Source: Thermorudis peleae (GTDB taxonomy: Bacteria; Chloroflexota; Chloroflexia; Thermomicrobiales; Thermomicrobiaceae). Taken from it: a stretch of DNA of 64,000 nucleotides. The DNA is taken from positions 1 through 64,000 of the forward strand of contig NZ_JQMP01000003.1 of NCBI RefSeq assembly GCF_000744775.1, in the 5' to 3' direction. The notes beneath the pieces were generated by a model, which did not search any database, was not told the origin of the DNA, and was given only the letters and a program-made list of their open reading frames with translations. The translations under genes were made by a program, and so were the position numbers. How positions within the stretch are numbered: the first letter of the stretch is position 1; every line of letters starts with the position of its first letter. Of the stretch, positions 63,479-64,000 are shown one piece after another.

Positions 63479-64000
63479 ATGACGGTGAAGCCGGTGCGGG
63501 TGACGATCTGGAACGAATACCGGCACGAGCGACAGGATCCCGCGGTGCGTGCCCACTATCCGGCAGGCATCCACGCGGTGCTGGCCGCAGCCCTGGAGGC
63601 GGCTGGCTGCACGGTGCGCGTGGCCACGCTGGACGAGCCGGAGCACGGGTTGGACGCGGCCACGCTGGCGGCGACCGATGTGCTGGTCTGGTGGGGCCAC
63701 CTGGCACACGAGGCCGTCGCCGACACCGTCGTCGACCGGGTGCAGCAGCGTGTGCTCGATGGCATGGGACTGGTGGTGCTGCACTCCGCCCACGAGTCGA
63801 AGATCTTCCGGCGGCTGATGGGCACGACCTGCAAGGTGATGTGGCGCGAGCGTGGGGAACGGGAGCGGGTGTGGGTGGTGCAGCCGGCCCACCCGGTCGC
63901 GGCTGGGTTGCCGGAATACTTCGAGCTGCCGCAGTCGGAGATGTATGGCGAGCCGACGGACATCCCGGCGCCCGACGAGCTCGTCTTCATCAGCTGGTTC
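63479..64000 (+). CDS. ThuA-like trehalose utilisation protein, cut by window end
   Basis: The first 174 codons of a ThuA-family protein (class I glutamine-amidotransferase-like fold). Typical stretches are [48 protein letters not shown] and [21 protein letters not shown]. Members act on disaccharides such as trehalose, often through 3-keto derivatives. ATG 63479 follows AAAGGGG, 15 nt after the oxidoreductase. The gene continues past the window. Confidence 0.88.
   Translation, partial: MTVKPVRVTIWNEYRHERQDPAVRAHYPAGIHAVLAAALEAAGCTVRVATLDEPEHGLDAATLAATDVLVWWGHLAHEAVADTVVDRVQQRVLDGMGLVVLHSAHESKIFRRLMGTTCKVMWRERGERERVWVVQPAHPVAAGLPEYFELPQSEMYGEPTDIPAPDELVFISWF

Overview
The window is GC-rich bacterial chromosome with tightly packed, mostly intact genes. 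Gene content and style suggest a thermophilic Chloroflexota bacterium of the Thermomicrobia type. Pointers are lysine synthesis by the alpha-aminoadipate route with a Thermus-like homocitrate synthase, frequent GTG/TTG starts behind strong Shine-Dalgarno sites, a CIRCE-controlled groESL, a P-II/Amt pair, and long lists of small housekeeping operons. The assignment is by resemblance only; there is no rRNA gene in the window.

Region 1-6536 is one large palindrome: an arm at 1-3222, a ~97-nt single-copy spacer, and the same sequence inverted at 3320-6536. Each arm holds a class III (HemL-like) aminotransferase, a convergent branched-chain aminotransferase (ilvE-like) and part of a ROK-family sugar kinase. 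The two copies differ only by 1-2 nt insertions/deletions, mostly in homopolymers, and break their genes at different places. This is best explained as a fold-back (hairpin) read or amplification chimera left unpolished in the assembly, not as two sets of decaying pseudogenes.

From 6.7 kb on the sequence looks clean. 6.7-12.4 kb: priA, def, gmk and an RqcH/NFACT gene. 12.4-19.1 kb, minus strand: a fatty-acid and translation block read yceD-rpmF-fabH-fabD-fabG-accC-nusB-acpP, then tatC. 19.2-22.8 kb: HpcH-type aldolase, a second branched-chain aminotransferase and an oligopeptide-type binding lipoprotein. 22.8-29.6 kb: nitrogen assimilation (gltB with a long leader; amtB-glnB converging on it). 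29.9-38.2 kb: MFS transporter, aldehyde dehydrogenase, cinA, glycosyltransferase, ybeY, a PgpH-type c-di-AMP phosphodiesterase and a YqeY protein.

38.3-41.8 kb is a lysine operon (homocitrate synthase, lysT, lysU) preceded by a good promoter, a 23-residue leader peptide with tandem Lys codons and an intrinsic terminator: a complete-looking transcription attenuator. 41.8-51.5 kb: acyltransferase, tRNA-Glu, gamma-glutamyltransferase-like protein and an envelope-glycan operon. 51.6-53.8 kb: groESL with perfect CIRCE. 53.9-58.9 kb: aminotransferase, Nif3-like protein, selD, rsmA, ispE. The selD gene has an in-frame TGA at the catalytic position followed by a SECIS-like hairpin, so selenophosphate synthetase is itself a selenoprotein here. 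59.0-64.0 kb: a carbohydrate ABC importer (Tat-type lipoprotein plus two permeases) with a Gfo/Idh/MocA oxidoreductase and a ThuA-like gene cut by the window end.
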